In this document: piece by piece, positions 1 to 10,330 of the stretch
Layout: the number at the start of each line of letters is the position of its first letter
How positions within the stretch are numbered: the first letter of the stretch is position 1
NCBI RefSeq assembly: GCF_051622035.1
Contig: NC_135357.1
Location: 16,111,001 to 16,175,000 of the forward strand
From: Arctopsyche grandis
Lineage: Eukaryota; Arthropoda; Insecta; Trichoptera; Hydropsychidae
Direction of reading: 5' to 3'
Length of the DNA: 64,000 bases
Notes under the pieces: model-generated
Told to the model about the DNA's origin: nothing
The model's database searches: none
The model's input: only the letters and a program-made list of their open reading frames with translations
Made by a program: the position numbers and the translations under genes

Positions 1-328
1 TTTGTTTGTCTGCAATGCAAATGCACGGTTCTCAATATTTGGATTTTTTTATCATACATAGTATATATACATAGATACTCTTTTTCAATAAAATTAATTG
101 AAAACTTTCTAGCTTTCTTTTATCAACAAAGCAATAAATTATATATTTTGTTCGAAAATCTTTATCGCCGTATAGTATAATTAAAAATAGTTGCATGAAA
201 TCTGTTTGCGAGTTGTCCCCGCGATGAAATTTCCTAGAATCGTATGTACATATGTATGTATGTATGTACATACATACATATATACTTATGTGCATAGATG
301 CATGAGATTGAAATACAGAAATACTCAC

Positions 329-557
329 TTGAAATCTTTCAATCTGTTGTGGAGAAATTTTCTTATATTCCAAGGAAGATCGTTATGGCCGTCGATGAGA
401 GGTGTTTCGTGGAGAAGACGAGCAGCTAATTCCAATCTCTCAGCCAGGGGCGCCCCCGCCGAGGCCCGCAGCGCCAAAGGACCCGCCACTCCAGCAGCCC
501 CAGCAACCAAAACCAAAGCAATAACCAATGACCACTGACGACTGCGAACATTCAATC
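329..557 (-). CDS. Membrane dipeptidase (M19, renal dipeptidase-like), internal exon 3, partial gene
   Basis: Family M19 dipeptidases hydrolyse dipeptides at a zinc centre, usually on the outer face of the plasma membrane. On the minus strand the exon follows a pyrimidine-rich tract ending TTTCAG (acceptor, up to 558) and stops before GTGAGT (328-323). The first two bases complete a split codon, then the frame reads LNVRSRQW, a hydrophobic segment of about 20 residues rich in A, V, L and G, a polar linker and HETPLIDGHNDLPWNIR. The His and Asp of DGHND match the first zinc-ligand pair of the family. The apparent start is TTG, not ATG, so this is an internal exon needing an upstream start. It ends in phase 2; the catalytic domain continues beyond base 1. 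The hydrophobic segment could be a signal-anchor (type II) or a cleaved signal in another isoform. Confidence 0.88.
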
Positions 558-926
558 CTGAAATTTACAAAAGAAAAATACATTCAGTATGATTATTCCT
601 ATTTTTCGTTCTGTTTCAGAAAAAAAATAAACAGTAGGCTTTCGGCGAGAAATCTCCAATATAAACGAAACATTGCTTGCGCAAAGTTGCTTATTTGCAT
701 ATCGAGTCAGGTTTAAAAGGGGAAGGCACGGAGTTGAAAACATCGAGCTCTTTGAAGACACGAACTTTCACTTTAATCATAATAAAGAAATCTCTTATAT
801 AAATTTCGACGACATGAAAAAAAATATTCTTTATTAGAAAATTCTATTTACACACATGCTCGGAATTTCATATTTTGATCACGTATTTTGATTCTACTTG
901 ACTTATGTTCTCATTTTTATATCGAA

Positions 927-1853
927 TCATATATGTATATAAAGACGGTAATCTGTGTGTGTGTGTGTGTGTGTGGGTGTGTGTGTGTGTGTGTCCTATC
1001 TCTCGCCGAACATAATGAACGAATCGATAAAAATCGATTAATTCATTTTTCGACGAGACGACTTTGTCGCGACTCGAACCGATCACCCCAAATAGCCTGA
1101 ATATGGTTCTAATTGAGCTAATGGTCTCGGACATCACGCCAAATCCAATTTTTCATTTCGCCTTTTTTTTTTAAACATTAATTAAAATATTCCTTCTCGC
1201 CATATAAAAATACGGAATTTTAATAATTTCATTTAGCGAGGTTTTGAACCATTTTTTTTCTTTTCATATAAAACAATTAAATATATATTTTTAATTGAAA
1301 TTATTGAAATTAATTTTTATTTTAGCGATATTTGAAAAATAAAATTAATTCCAAATCACGGAATCGAACTAAGGCCCCCTCGCCCAGAACAGGTCGCTAG
1401 CCATTTGACTACAGCCTCGACAGAAAAAACGCTCTAAAATTACTTAATATTCGATTATCCTATAGAAGTATGGGGAACCAATCATTCGCGTATCTTCGGC
1501 TTTCGTCGACAATCTTTTTCGATTTCCGATTTCTTATGATCAACCATCAACCAGTATGGGGAACAAATTTTTTTTTTTCATATTTTTCATATTTTTATTA
1601 TTTTCAGTTTTTTCATTTTTTTTCATTTTTTTCAAATTTTTCATCTTTTTCATTATTTCCATTTTTTCATTTTTTTTTTCATTATTTTCAGTTTTTTCAT
1701 TTTTTTTCATTTTTTTCATTTTTTTCATAATTTTCATTTTTTTGTGCCTTTGTCTTTTCGAAACCAGTCGATTCCATATCTTTAACTTTATTTTTATTCA
1801 AGTTTCAATTTCTTTTCGAAATCACCCGTTGAAATCAACGGGCCCTACACTAG
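927..1853 (+). mobile_element. Helitron-like non-autonomous element, copy 1
   Basis: A 927-bp repeat shared with 30651-31403. It begins TC directly after an A (926) and ends CTAG directly before a T (1854). Just inside the 3' end is an 8-bp stem with a 2-base loop, CCCGTTGAAATCAACGGG. Insertion between A and T, 5'-TC, a 3' hairpin and a CTRR end are the hallmarks of Helitrons. The interior carries a (TG)n run at about 955-994 and two reverse-oriented tRNA-like promoter sections (B-box-like GACTCGAACC near 1072 and GAATCGAAC near 1361). No transposase is encoded. It differs from copy 2 by an expanded TTTTTCA-rich tract. Confidence 0.7.
1566..1742 (+). repeat. T-rich TTTTTCA low-complexity tract
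   Basis: Irregular repetition of T-runs separated by CA inside the Helitron-like copy 1. The equivalent place in copy 2 (about 31252-31291) is only a few tens of bases, so this tract expanded after the copies separated or collapsed in the other. Phe-rich and Lys/Met/Asn-rich ORFs across it are artefacts of the repeat. Confidence 0.85.
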
Positions 1854-1854
1854 T

Positions 1855-2564
1855 TTAATATATTATTACTACAAAAACATTAAGAATCACAATATACATA
1901 TAATACTGTATGTATGTATGTATATAAAAGCATTTCAAATGAATTTATTCAAAGGAAACTCTTTTAATTTGTGAACACTTCCATCTCGCCGCTGGGAATT
2001 AAGTTCAAAGTAAAATTACTTTCCAGTGGTGGTTCGAGTGTTTTACGAGTTTCTACACGTCTAGCCGATAATGACCGGGCCCTTTAGTCCTTTAGTCACT
2101 GTCTCTGTGCCGACGATTACGTGCTAAACTTCAGCGACAGAGGGTGTAACTTACGCACTTACGAAAAAAACTTTGATCGTATAAGAGAATACACGACGGG
2201 AGCACCCGAAACGATTTATTGTCACTTGTACGTTTTATGTTGTGATAAAAACGCTTCACCCAAGTGATCCCGAATTTTCCTTCATTTATTATCTTCACCT
2301 AACAGATTATAATTCGAAATTGTGTGAAAAATTTATTTTAGATACTTCTTGTGGTTCTAATATTGAAAAAGTTTTTTCACGCGCCCTACCCGCAGAAATT
2401 GAACTGTCTGAGTTTCTGCGGAAAATTCCATTTTCCGAATGAATCTCAAATCCCTTTTGAGTATCTCTGAAAGAAATGAGAAATTTTGAATCTATATGTA
2501 GAATACAAATTTCAAAATATATTTATCATGTACGTACGTTTCTGAATGATTTTGCGTGTACGTA

Positions 2565-2567
<3 letters not shown>
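1855..2567. other. Non-coding stretch, no recognisable gene
   Basis: Ordinary AT-rich sequence. A 66-aa ORF at 2242-2442 (plus) has no motif I recognise. It contains a perfect 8-bp inverted repeat, CGCAGAAA/TTTCTGCG, with a 14-base loop at 2391-2420, which suggests a small fold-back element rather than a gene. Confidence 0.5.
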
Positions 2568-2595
<28 letters not shown>

Positions 2596-2890
2596 GCTTT
2601 TATTCCAGACGATGAGGAGAATAGTGCAATCCCCAACGCCCATATAAATAATATATAGATAATAAAAAAAAAAAAAAAAAGTATTGAAAAATAGTAAACA
2701 AAAAATAAATAAATAAATACATAAGTAAATATATAAATATTACTGATAATAAATAATATTAATAATAAATAATAATAATAATAAATAATAATAATAATTA
2801 TTATAATAAATAAATAATAATAAATAAGTCTAATAATAATAAATAATAATATATAATAATATAAATTATATTTTATTATTTATTAATGGT
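2568..2890. repeat. (TAA)n / AT-rich simple sequence
   Basis: TAA/ATA trinucleotide runs flank a short unique piece near 2597-2650. That piece, read on the minus strand, ends in an AATAAA signal followed by TATTATTATT, which could be the 3' end of a retroposon inserted on the minus strand. A poly-A run lies near 2665-2682. Confidence 0.7.
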
Positions 2891-3626
2891 AAATTTATTA
2901 GAGCCTTAGAATACAACTTATTTTGGCGAAAGAACACAAAAAGGCTTAAATAATCACGCCCAATGCATTATCCAATTTTATCATCCATCTCGACACACCG
3001 AAACGAAAGCTGATTAATGGTCTTGGCCGAGAGCCTCATTCACGTTTATTGATTGGGGCTGCAGCCCTTCAATGAAGGGATGTTTTCCAAGATATTAGTG
3101 CCGGGGAGATGAAGGGGTAGGGTTCAGGAGGGAGAGAGGTGAATTTGACCGTCGGTCCAATAACTCAAGCCCGACTTTCCCATTCACGGTTATCAATTAA
3201 AAGTTTGAACCTCTTTTACACCGATCCGAACACGGACGCCTTATTATTCCCGTCGTCATTCCGTTAACAGGGGAATTTCCATTAAAATACGTCGACGAAG
3301 GCTCGATTTCTTCAATAATACCCTCCCCTAATATATCATTAATGAAATCAACCGAAAAGTTTCATCACTTTTTCAAGAATACCCATCCTTTTCTTCATAC
3401 CAATCAGAAGGACTGATACTTTCAAATTTACCGATAGAAACATCGCGAAGCATAACTGCAATATTATTTGACATCTTACTTCACAGTTTCAATAATGGAA
3501 AAATTAAAAAATTGTTTTTTGTCTACATACATACATATTTTGATATAATAAATGAAATAAAGAAGTCGATCGTTCAAATCAGAGCTGTGGATTCGAAATA
3601 TTAATCGCGGAGTCAGAGCACTTCAA
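2891..3626. other. Non-coding stretch with a higher-GC island
   Basis: The part from about 2980 to 3320 has noticeably more G+C than its surroundings and no convincing ORF. Islands like this recur across the long intron (9.0-9.8, 10.4-10.8, 12.1-12.5 and 13.8-14.2 kb) and may be conserved regulatory DNA, but only alignment with relatives could show that. Confidence 0.3.
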
Positions 3627-3719
3627 ACTATTCTTGTGGATTAATAACAAAAATTCTATTGATAACTGGCTTACCTCGATAAAATAAACGAATTTTTGTT
3701 ATTAATCCACAAGAATAGT
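3627..3719. repeat. Perfect 30-bp inverted repeat (hairpin)
   Basis: Positions 3627-3656 and 3690-3719 are exact reverse complements, separated by a 33-base loop. Transcribed, the two arms would make an uninterrupted 30-bp stem, the size of a small fold-back element or a microRNA-precursor-like hairpin. The arms are not simple-sequence DNA. A perfect stem suggests a recent inverted duplication or selection. Confidence 0.9.
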
Positions 3720-4311
3720 GGAAATATGATTTTTCTAAGTGGAACTTTATTTAATTCTCATATAAAGATAATTTAATATATTATCCCTATTAATTCAATT
3801 CAGATTCGTGTAAATACGAGTAAATACTGGTACGAGCTCTTAGCTCGCAATTTTGTCAATTTAAAATTCAGCACACTTCTAATTAACCCTTTTAAACGAA
3901 AACAAAAATTGTGTAGCCAGACAATTATACCAATATATGTACATCTTTCAATATAAAATACTCAATATAAAATAGTATTAACAGTGGGAAAAAATCCCAA
4001 GTGAAAATACGTACTTTTGACTTTTGATTAGAAGTGGACGACTACTACGAGAGATTTGAAAGCTGAAAAATACTACAAATGAAAGATAAAATACCCAACC
4101 ATTAGATTCCAATATTCATTTGGAACAGAAAATGGACAGATTTTGACCGAACAACACGAAGATATATGTAGAAAAATCGCGCGATTCAAAAGACACATAC
4201 ATATGTACATATATCTCCGAATCTCAAGCGAATCGACATTTTTTATTAACAGATTCGTGTTTACTGGGAACAGATCTATAATTTTATTTTTTATTTTTTT
4301 ATTTAATTTAC

Positions 4312-4354
4312 ACCAAGAAGGCCTAACAGGTAAACCCAATGCACCTTCCTGGCC
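4312..4354 (-). mobile_element. SINE 3' terminal stem-loop fragment
   Basis: This matches the terminal hairpin seen at the 3' end of the SINE copies at 18214 and 31669: an AAGAAGGC-like arm, the loop AACAGGTAAACCC and a CCTTCCTGG arm. It is followed on the left by a T-rich run (about 4280-4311) that would be the A-rich tail of a minus-strand copy. The SINE body and head are missing. Confidence 0.6.
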
Positions 4355-4485
4355 AAAGACAATTATATAAACATATATGTACACCATCCATATATACACA
4401 AATTCTTACACGTATACACAAATACACATACATACATTCATAAATATAAAAATACACATATATACATATACATACATACACACCT

Positions 4486-4489
<4 letters not shown>

Positions 4490-4581
<92 letters not shown>
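4490..4581. repeat. (TA)n microsatellite
   Basis: Uninterrupted TA dinucleotides flanked by CATA/CACA-type repeats on both sides. Tyr/Ile-alternating ORFs here are repeat artefacts. Confidence 0.95.
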
Positions 4582-4584
<3 letters not shown>

Positions 4585-4723
4585 CATATACATACATACA
4601 CATATACATACATACACATATACATATACACATACACATACATTACATACATCCATAAACATACAAACATTATACATGCATATACACATAAACACATAAA
4701 TACACATAAATAAAGATAAATTA

Positions 4724-4925
<202 letters not shown>

Positions 4926-5086
4926 GAAAAATAGCATACATATATAAATAAAGATAAAACCAACATACATACACATTATGCTAAATAATAAAATTACAAA
5001 ATGAAAACAACATGTGTAAATATGTATGTAGCTAGAAGTCATTTAAAATATGCTGCCTGACAGAACTGTATGATGAAGTAAAAACA

Positions 5087-7862
5087 TCAAGGCTCCCAGA
5101 AAGGCAGGAATAGAGTTCTGGAGCGAGATTCTCTCAGTTTCTCAGGTACTCTAAGTTTAAGATTACACAGAACTTCAGGAAGATGACATTCACCCCTTAG
5201 AATTTTTAGAAAAAGCTTACTAAGATGATTGTTTCTACGTGAAGCTAAGGAGTCAAAGCCCAAGGAGCCCATGACAAACTTACTGGGAAATAAGTAGGGA
5301 TAGCGCCCAAACTCTCTCATGTAGAGATAGCGAAGAAATTTTCTTTGCACCCTCTCTAACATTAGCGTGTACCTTAAATGATTAGGACTCCATATGGCCG
5401 AACCAGATTCAAGCAAACTGCGCACCAATGTAGTATACAGTAAACGCGTCACTCTGGTGCTATTAAAGGCGCGTGAGTTTCTGATGACGAAGCCTAAAGT
5501 TTTTGTAGCCCTATTGCACACATCTTGGATATGAGAATTAAAATTCCAGATATTTGAAAAAGTAATTCCCAAATCCTTGATATGTGTGTGACGGGCAAGA
5601 ATAGAGCCATCAATATTGTAACCAAATTCAATTGATGATCGAGATCTGGAAAAAGAGACAATCTGACACTTGTCAACGCTTATCGGAAGACAATTTGAGT
5701 GTGACCAAATAACGAGTGAATCTAAATCGCTCTGTAGCAGTAGAGCATCGGAAGAAGATTCAACGCACCTAAAAAGTTTTAGATCATCTGCATATAATAA
5801 GAAGTTGCAGTTGTGGAATATTTCCCTAATATCATTAACAAATAAAATGAATAGTAAGGGGCTGAGATTAGAACCCTGTGGAACACCAGAGCAGGTTGGG
5901 TATTCAACAGAAGAATAAATTCCATATTTTACAAACTGACGTCGATCCTTGAGATAATTTGTGAATAACTGAGAGAGACCATATGAGAAACCATAACCAA
6001 TTAGTTTATTGATAAGGATGGAGTGATTTACTTTGTCGTAAGCCTTTTCGAAATCCGTGTAAACAGTATCTGTTTGAATATTAGCATCCAAGGAACCTGT
6101 TACAAAACCAGAAAATGACAACAAATTTGTGGTCGTTGAACGTTGTGGACGAAATCCATGTTGCTGATCAATAATCATACTCTGGCAATGATTGAAAATA
6201 TACCTATGAAGTATAATTTCAAAAAGTTTTGCAGAAGAGGATATTATAGCAACCGGGCAATAGTTTCTAATGGAATACTTATCACCTTTTTTATGGATCG
6301 GAGTTACTTTCGAACACTTCCATGATATAGGAAAAACTGAAGTCTTCAGCATTAGATTAAAAATAAAAATCAATGGAGACGAGAGTCCAGGCTCACTACC
6401 CTTTAAAATGAAATCTGGTCCAAAAGATTTAATATTTTTAATTTTACCAAAACCGTAGCGCAAATCAGATAAATGGAACTTGTCAACAGACAATAATGGA
6501 AACATGGAGGAATCTAAACTAGGGGAAGTCATAACAGTAGTCGAATCAAAAACCGAATGAAAATAGTTAGCAAAGACATTTGCGATGCTGTCATGACCAA
6601 TAAAGTCCTCATCCATATCGTGCATTTTCGTAAGTTTTGAATCTATAATTCGTTTGCTGTTGATGAAGCTCCAAAAAATTTTCGGATTCTGAGCAATTGA
6701 ATTTTCACAATTAGTAATGTATTCCTCGTAAGCGGAAGTCGAGATCCGCTTAAAAAGAGTACGCAAGTTGCAGAAATCAATAAAAAATGTAGGATCTTTA
6801 TATTTTTTCCATATTTTATGTGCATTATTTTTCTTGTGCATTAATGAAATTATTCGGGAATTATACCACTTTGGGTAAACCCTTGCTTCATTAATTTGAC
6901 GCTTTCTCATAAAACATTTATCAAATACAGAGTTAACGATACTATAAAAGGAATCAACGGCAGAATTAACATCAACGCACTCATATAGTTTATCCCAATT
7001 ACAAGCAAAAAACATACTATTGAGGATCACGAAATCAACACCATCAAACAACCATCCACCCGGAGCCGGTATATTAACAGAATGAAAATGAGAGGAAGCC
7101 GAAACAAGTGTATTTACTTCTAACTCAAGCGCCGGATGGTATGGATCCTCAGGCAGCAAAGGAAATAGGCTTCTAGATACATTGCAAGAAATAAAATTTA
7201 AATTAGTGAAAATTAAATCTAATAAATTATTATTACAATTAGTTATTGAGTTCAATTGACTCATATTAAATAGTTCTGACATAAAAATTAATTCATTAGG
7301 AACATAATTCAAACTTCTAGGATTAAAATCACCCAAGATCATGACTTTCCTGCCAAGCCAAAACATTAAAATTATTTTGCAAATTTGAAAAAAATGAATT
7401 TATAATAAGAGGAGATTCATTCGGAGGAAAATACAGTACACATATTAAAATAGAAAAATTCTTTAAGCGAAGTTCAACCCAAATATGTTCACCGATGGTA
7501 TTGAGCTGATCAAAAAGGCGAACAGATTGAAAACTAGCAGCTCGTACAGCGAGACGAACTCCCCCGCCTCTGCTGCAACGATCCCTTCGAAAAACTAAAT
7601 AGCGGTCATCGAAAAGTTCGCCATTTAAGACAGAATCGCAAATCCAAGTTTCAGAAAAAGCAATTAAGTCATGATCTTGAGCAAGAACAGCAGATAAACA
7701 AATGTCTGTCTTTGAATTAAGTCCCCTTACATTTTGGTAGTAAACATTTAAGGACTCACAAAGGCGCGCCCGTTCCTTTCGGGTCTTATTAAATTGCGGC
7801 CTTTGTCTTCCGAAAAAGCCGCCGACGCAACCCGACTCCCCGCGGCCAAAAAGCAGGATCAA
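5087..7862 (-). pseudogene. Retrotransposon ORF2: AP-endonuclease + reverse transcriptase, frameshifted
   Basis: The 5' frame (7862-7329) carries the endonuclease start (YYQNVRGLNSKTD), SETW, the GGGVRLAV region and YFPP. The reading then shifts to the second frame (7366-5087), which supplies GDFN and the whole reverse transcriptase. RT landmarks are KKGDK, QHGFRPQRST, YTDFEKAYD (first catalytic Asp, about 6047-6067), SGVPQGSNLSPLLF and YADD (5783-5794), followed by a C-terminal region ending in FLPFWEP. The break lies between 7329 and 7366 and looks like a single-base indel next to the GDFN motif. The second frame is open for 759 codons, so decay is slight. The enzyme would nick target DNA and reverse-transcribe the element's RNA. 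Confidence 0.85.
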
Positions 7863-8469
7863 AAACCACAGAAAAATCAGCTGTGCAGACTCCTATTTTG
7901 AATGAAGCATAACTGCCCCTAGCTGATAGTGATTGAACTGTGAAGTTCTGATCAATTCGTCCCAACTTCCTACATATATAATCCCTTATTTGAGTTTCTG
8001 TAGACTCACGTTTCAGATAGAATAAATGAATAAAACGTTTATCGGAGACAGCTTTTAGATGCTCATCTTCAATACCCGAGCAACGGATGAAAGACTGCCT
8101 CTGAGACCGTTGAGACTGAATTGGAGACTTAGAAACTGCATCTATCAGAGAAGCCTTCGGTGGTGCAGGAGTTGACGCAGGTGATGGATAAGGTATTGGA
8201 AGGCTGGCATGCGACGCTCCATTGTGAGTAGCCGAGCAACGGATAAAAGATTGCGTCTGAGACCGTTGAGACTGAATTAGAGACTTAGAAACTGCATCTC
8301 TCAGAGAAGCCTTCCGTGTTGCAGGAGTTGACGCAGGTGATGGAGAAGGTAATGGAAAGCTGGCATGCGACGCTCCATTGTGAACGGCGGCAGGAACAGC
8401 AGTCTTAGGAGAAGCGGCAGCAAGAGAAGCAGCTAAGTCCGGACGGGACAACAAAGCGCTCTTAAACAA
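7789..8469 (-). CDS. Retrotransposon ORF1 protein, partial or start uncertain
   Basis: About 226 codons are open. The first codon in the frame is TTG, so the true start is unclear and the 5' end may be truncated. The N-terminal half is Ala/Ser/Pro-rich and holds an internal tandem duplication. The C-terminal part (HLKAVSDKRFIHLFYLKRES ... YASFKIGV ... FWPRGVGLRRR) resembles the RNA-binding C-terminal region of Jockey/CR1-type ORF1 proteins. The expected role is RNA binding and RNP formation with ORF2. No zinc knuckle is visible. It overlaps the start of ORF2 by 74 bp. Confidence 0.7.
   Translation of the reverse strand: MFKSALLSRPDLAASLAAASPKTAVPAAVHNGASHASFPLPSPSPASTPATRKASLRDAVSKSLIQSQRSQTQSFIRCSATHNGASHASLPIPYPSPASTPAPPKASLIDAVSKSPIQSQRSQRQSFIRCSGIEDEHLKAVSDKRFIHLFYLKRESTETQIRDYICRKLGRIDQNFTVQSLSARGSYASFKIGVCTADFSVVFDPAFWPRGVGLRRRLFRKTKAAI
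8074..8382 (-). repeat. Tandem duplication inside ORF1 (two units of about 52 codons)
   Basis: Two consecutive units starting HNGASHAS and ending QSFIRCS are highly similar in protein and DNA (about 8382-8227 and 8226-8074). They contain Pro/Ser-rich linkers (PSPASTP) and the motif IQSQRSQ. The duplication stays in frame. Confidence 0.9.
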
Positions 8470-10188
8470 TAAAAGTCAAATCTCGTCTCTGAACCAATTT
8501 TCGTGTCGAACAGTGTAATTTTATCGTTGGCAAAAATAGTCCATCTTATTAAAATCGTTCCAGTTGGAGTCGGAGTTTGGAGTCAGGTCGGAGTTGGATT
8601 CGGTAAATTTTGATCCAACTTTGATCAAAATTTTGGTTCAAACAAAAAATCGATGTTTTGAAGTGATTGTTTCTTTGTACATACATATGTACATATATAT
8701 GTATGTACTTTATCTATTCACATATTTTTACATTTAATGCACTCATAAATGAACAAATACATTTCATATTATGACATTATCTATTTGCTTGACAGTTGTG
8801 CATAAATTTTTGTCTCTTCGAACCGTTTCTAAGACGATCTAGTAAATACTTGAATACAAAGCTTAAAGTCTTCGACTATTGCTAACCAATTTTCCCCACA
8901 CTCACGACAAATGTGTGGGAATTCCCAAACAAGAGTTCTGGAAATTTAAAATTACAGATAAATTTATCAACAATCTGAAAAAATCTATTCTGACGTTAAA
9001 ATCGGATGGATCGATTTCGATGGAATGTTAACAAGTTTTCACGCGCGGCAAAAACCTTCTGTAAAATCCAATTTACAATTTGAACAGTTCCCGGGTGTAT
9101 AGAGGACACCTGCTACAATTCACAGGTGACAGTTTACGATTTTATTGCGCCGCGCCGAGCATTCCCATGCGAATGAGGGCGTGAGAAATTTTCACTTGGA
9201 AGGTGGAAAAATTTAATTGAATAACCGAATCCAAAATGAAATATTCATGTTTCAATTCTGCAAGTCTCTTATCTTTCACTCACTGTTTTTATTTTATCGA
9301 TTTTTTTTTGTATTTAAATTACATTTTAAAGCTTTAGGCTCAAACAAGAATGAATAATCTTGGAGTTTTCTTTTAAATTAGTCACTGAATGTGACGCGTG
9401 ACTTCCCTATAAGGCTTAATTGTCATCCAGTTCAAGGGCGCATCCTCTACGTCAAAACTTTTAAATTGAAGCGGCAACAAAGGCGCCAACTTGGTCCACG
9501 ATTATTTATTCGTAACCGGAAAAGTGAAAGTGCTGGGAGATAAAAAGGAGGGGTGCCAAGAGATGACTTGAGGGCACTTTCTCCGTCCCCTCTTCATGTT
9601 TTTTTTTTTTTTGATTTCCATGTGGTGGAGATTTCGGCCTCTTTCTCAGTAAAGTATAATTCACAAAGTTGTGTAGTGTAATCCCGCGAGCCGTCGTATT
9701 TCAAAAGCCATAAGCCATAAATCTAACTTCATTAAATTGCGCGTTGCGACGGAAAATAAATAGTCCAAAAAGTACACCGAGAAGAGTGAAAAGTTTCAAT
9801 GGCGTTACTATTTTTATCTTACTTTAGTAACCGCTAATGATTGTAAATATCAATTAATGCATATATTACTATATTATATTATATATCACATAAATGTTGC
9901 TAGAAATTTAAGTTATATTTATGTAGTTCATTTAATTTTAGAAAAGTCTTGAGATTAGCAGAATGTGTAACACAATTTAAGACGTTTGATGTTGAGTTTT
10001 GACTGTCTGTTGTTTTGATGCTTTGATCAGAAGTAAATACCTTATAATGAGGTTATTAAATTTAATTAATCACAAATAATATGTATTATGAATCCATTGG
10101 CTCTACAAAGAAGTGTGCAATAAATTGGAGATAGGTTGTGTCAAAACAAAGGAAACAATTTGATTGAAGTCCTTTCATATTATATTAT
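8470..10188. other. Intronic non-coding stretch
   Basis: No gene or clear mobile element. It has short imperfect GGAGT repeats near 8560-8605, a TACATA/TATGTA cluster near 8678-8710 and a higher-GC part at about 9000-9780 with no coding frame. I see nothing further to call. Confidence 0.4.
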
Positions 10189-10330
10189 ACTGGTGGTTTT
10201 ACCCAGCTTTTCTCGGTATTTGTAATACAAACGGCTTAAACATAGCTAATTTAATAGTAAACATTAATTTTAAACTGTATGTAAACTTATAGTAGAAAGC
10301 CTTATAACATTGCCGGTATTAAAAGGGTTA
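10189..10330 (-). mobile_element. Helitron-like terminus, family 2, decayed copy
   Basis: The sequence from CTGGTGGTTTTACCCAGC onward aligns by eye with the better preserved copy at 60960: the TCGGTATTTGTA block, a GGCTTAAA-type block and AGTAAACATT. Read on the minus strand it would end near CCAG where the other copy has CTAG, so the terminus has mutated. No coding capacity. Confidence 0.45.

Larger units (their letters stand above)
5087..8469 (-). mobile_element. Degenerate two-ORF non-LTR retrotransposon, Jockey/CR1-like group
   Basis: ORF1 (8469-7789), a broken endonuclease reading frame (7862-7329) and a reverse transcriptase frame (7366-5087) lie in the usual order on the minus strand. 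ORF1 and ORF2 overlap by 74 bp in different frames. It sits in dipeptidase intron 2 in the same orientation as the gene. Its ends are not clear: the 5' end probably lies near 8470-8500, and little 3' UTR is visible before microsatellite DNA near 5030. It is autonomous in layout but inactivated by a frameshift in ORF2. The assignment rests on endonuclease and reverse transcriptase motifs; the exact clade is uncertain. Confidence 0.85.

Noticed and set aside
191..538. Plus-strand 115-aa ORF over dipeptidase exon 3
   Set aside because: Antisense shadow; half of it is TATG microsatellite.
553..555. Start codon for a short dipeptidase at 555
   Set aside because: The base triplet is TTG, preceded by a splice acceptor; this is an internal exon.
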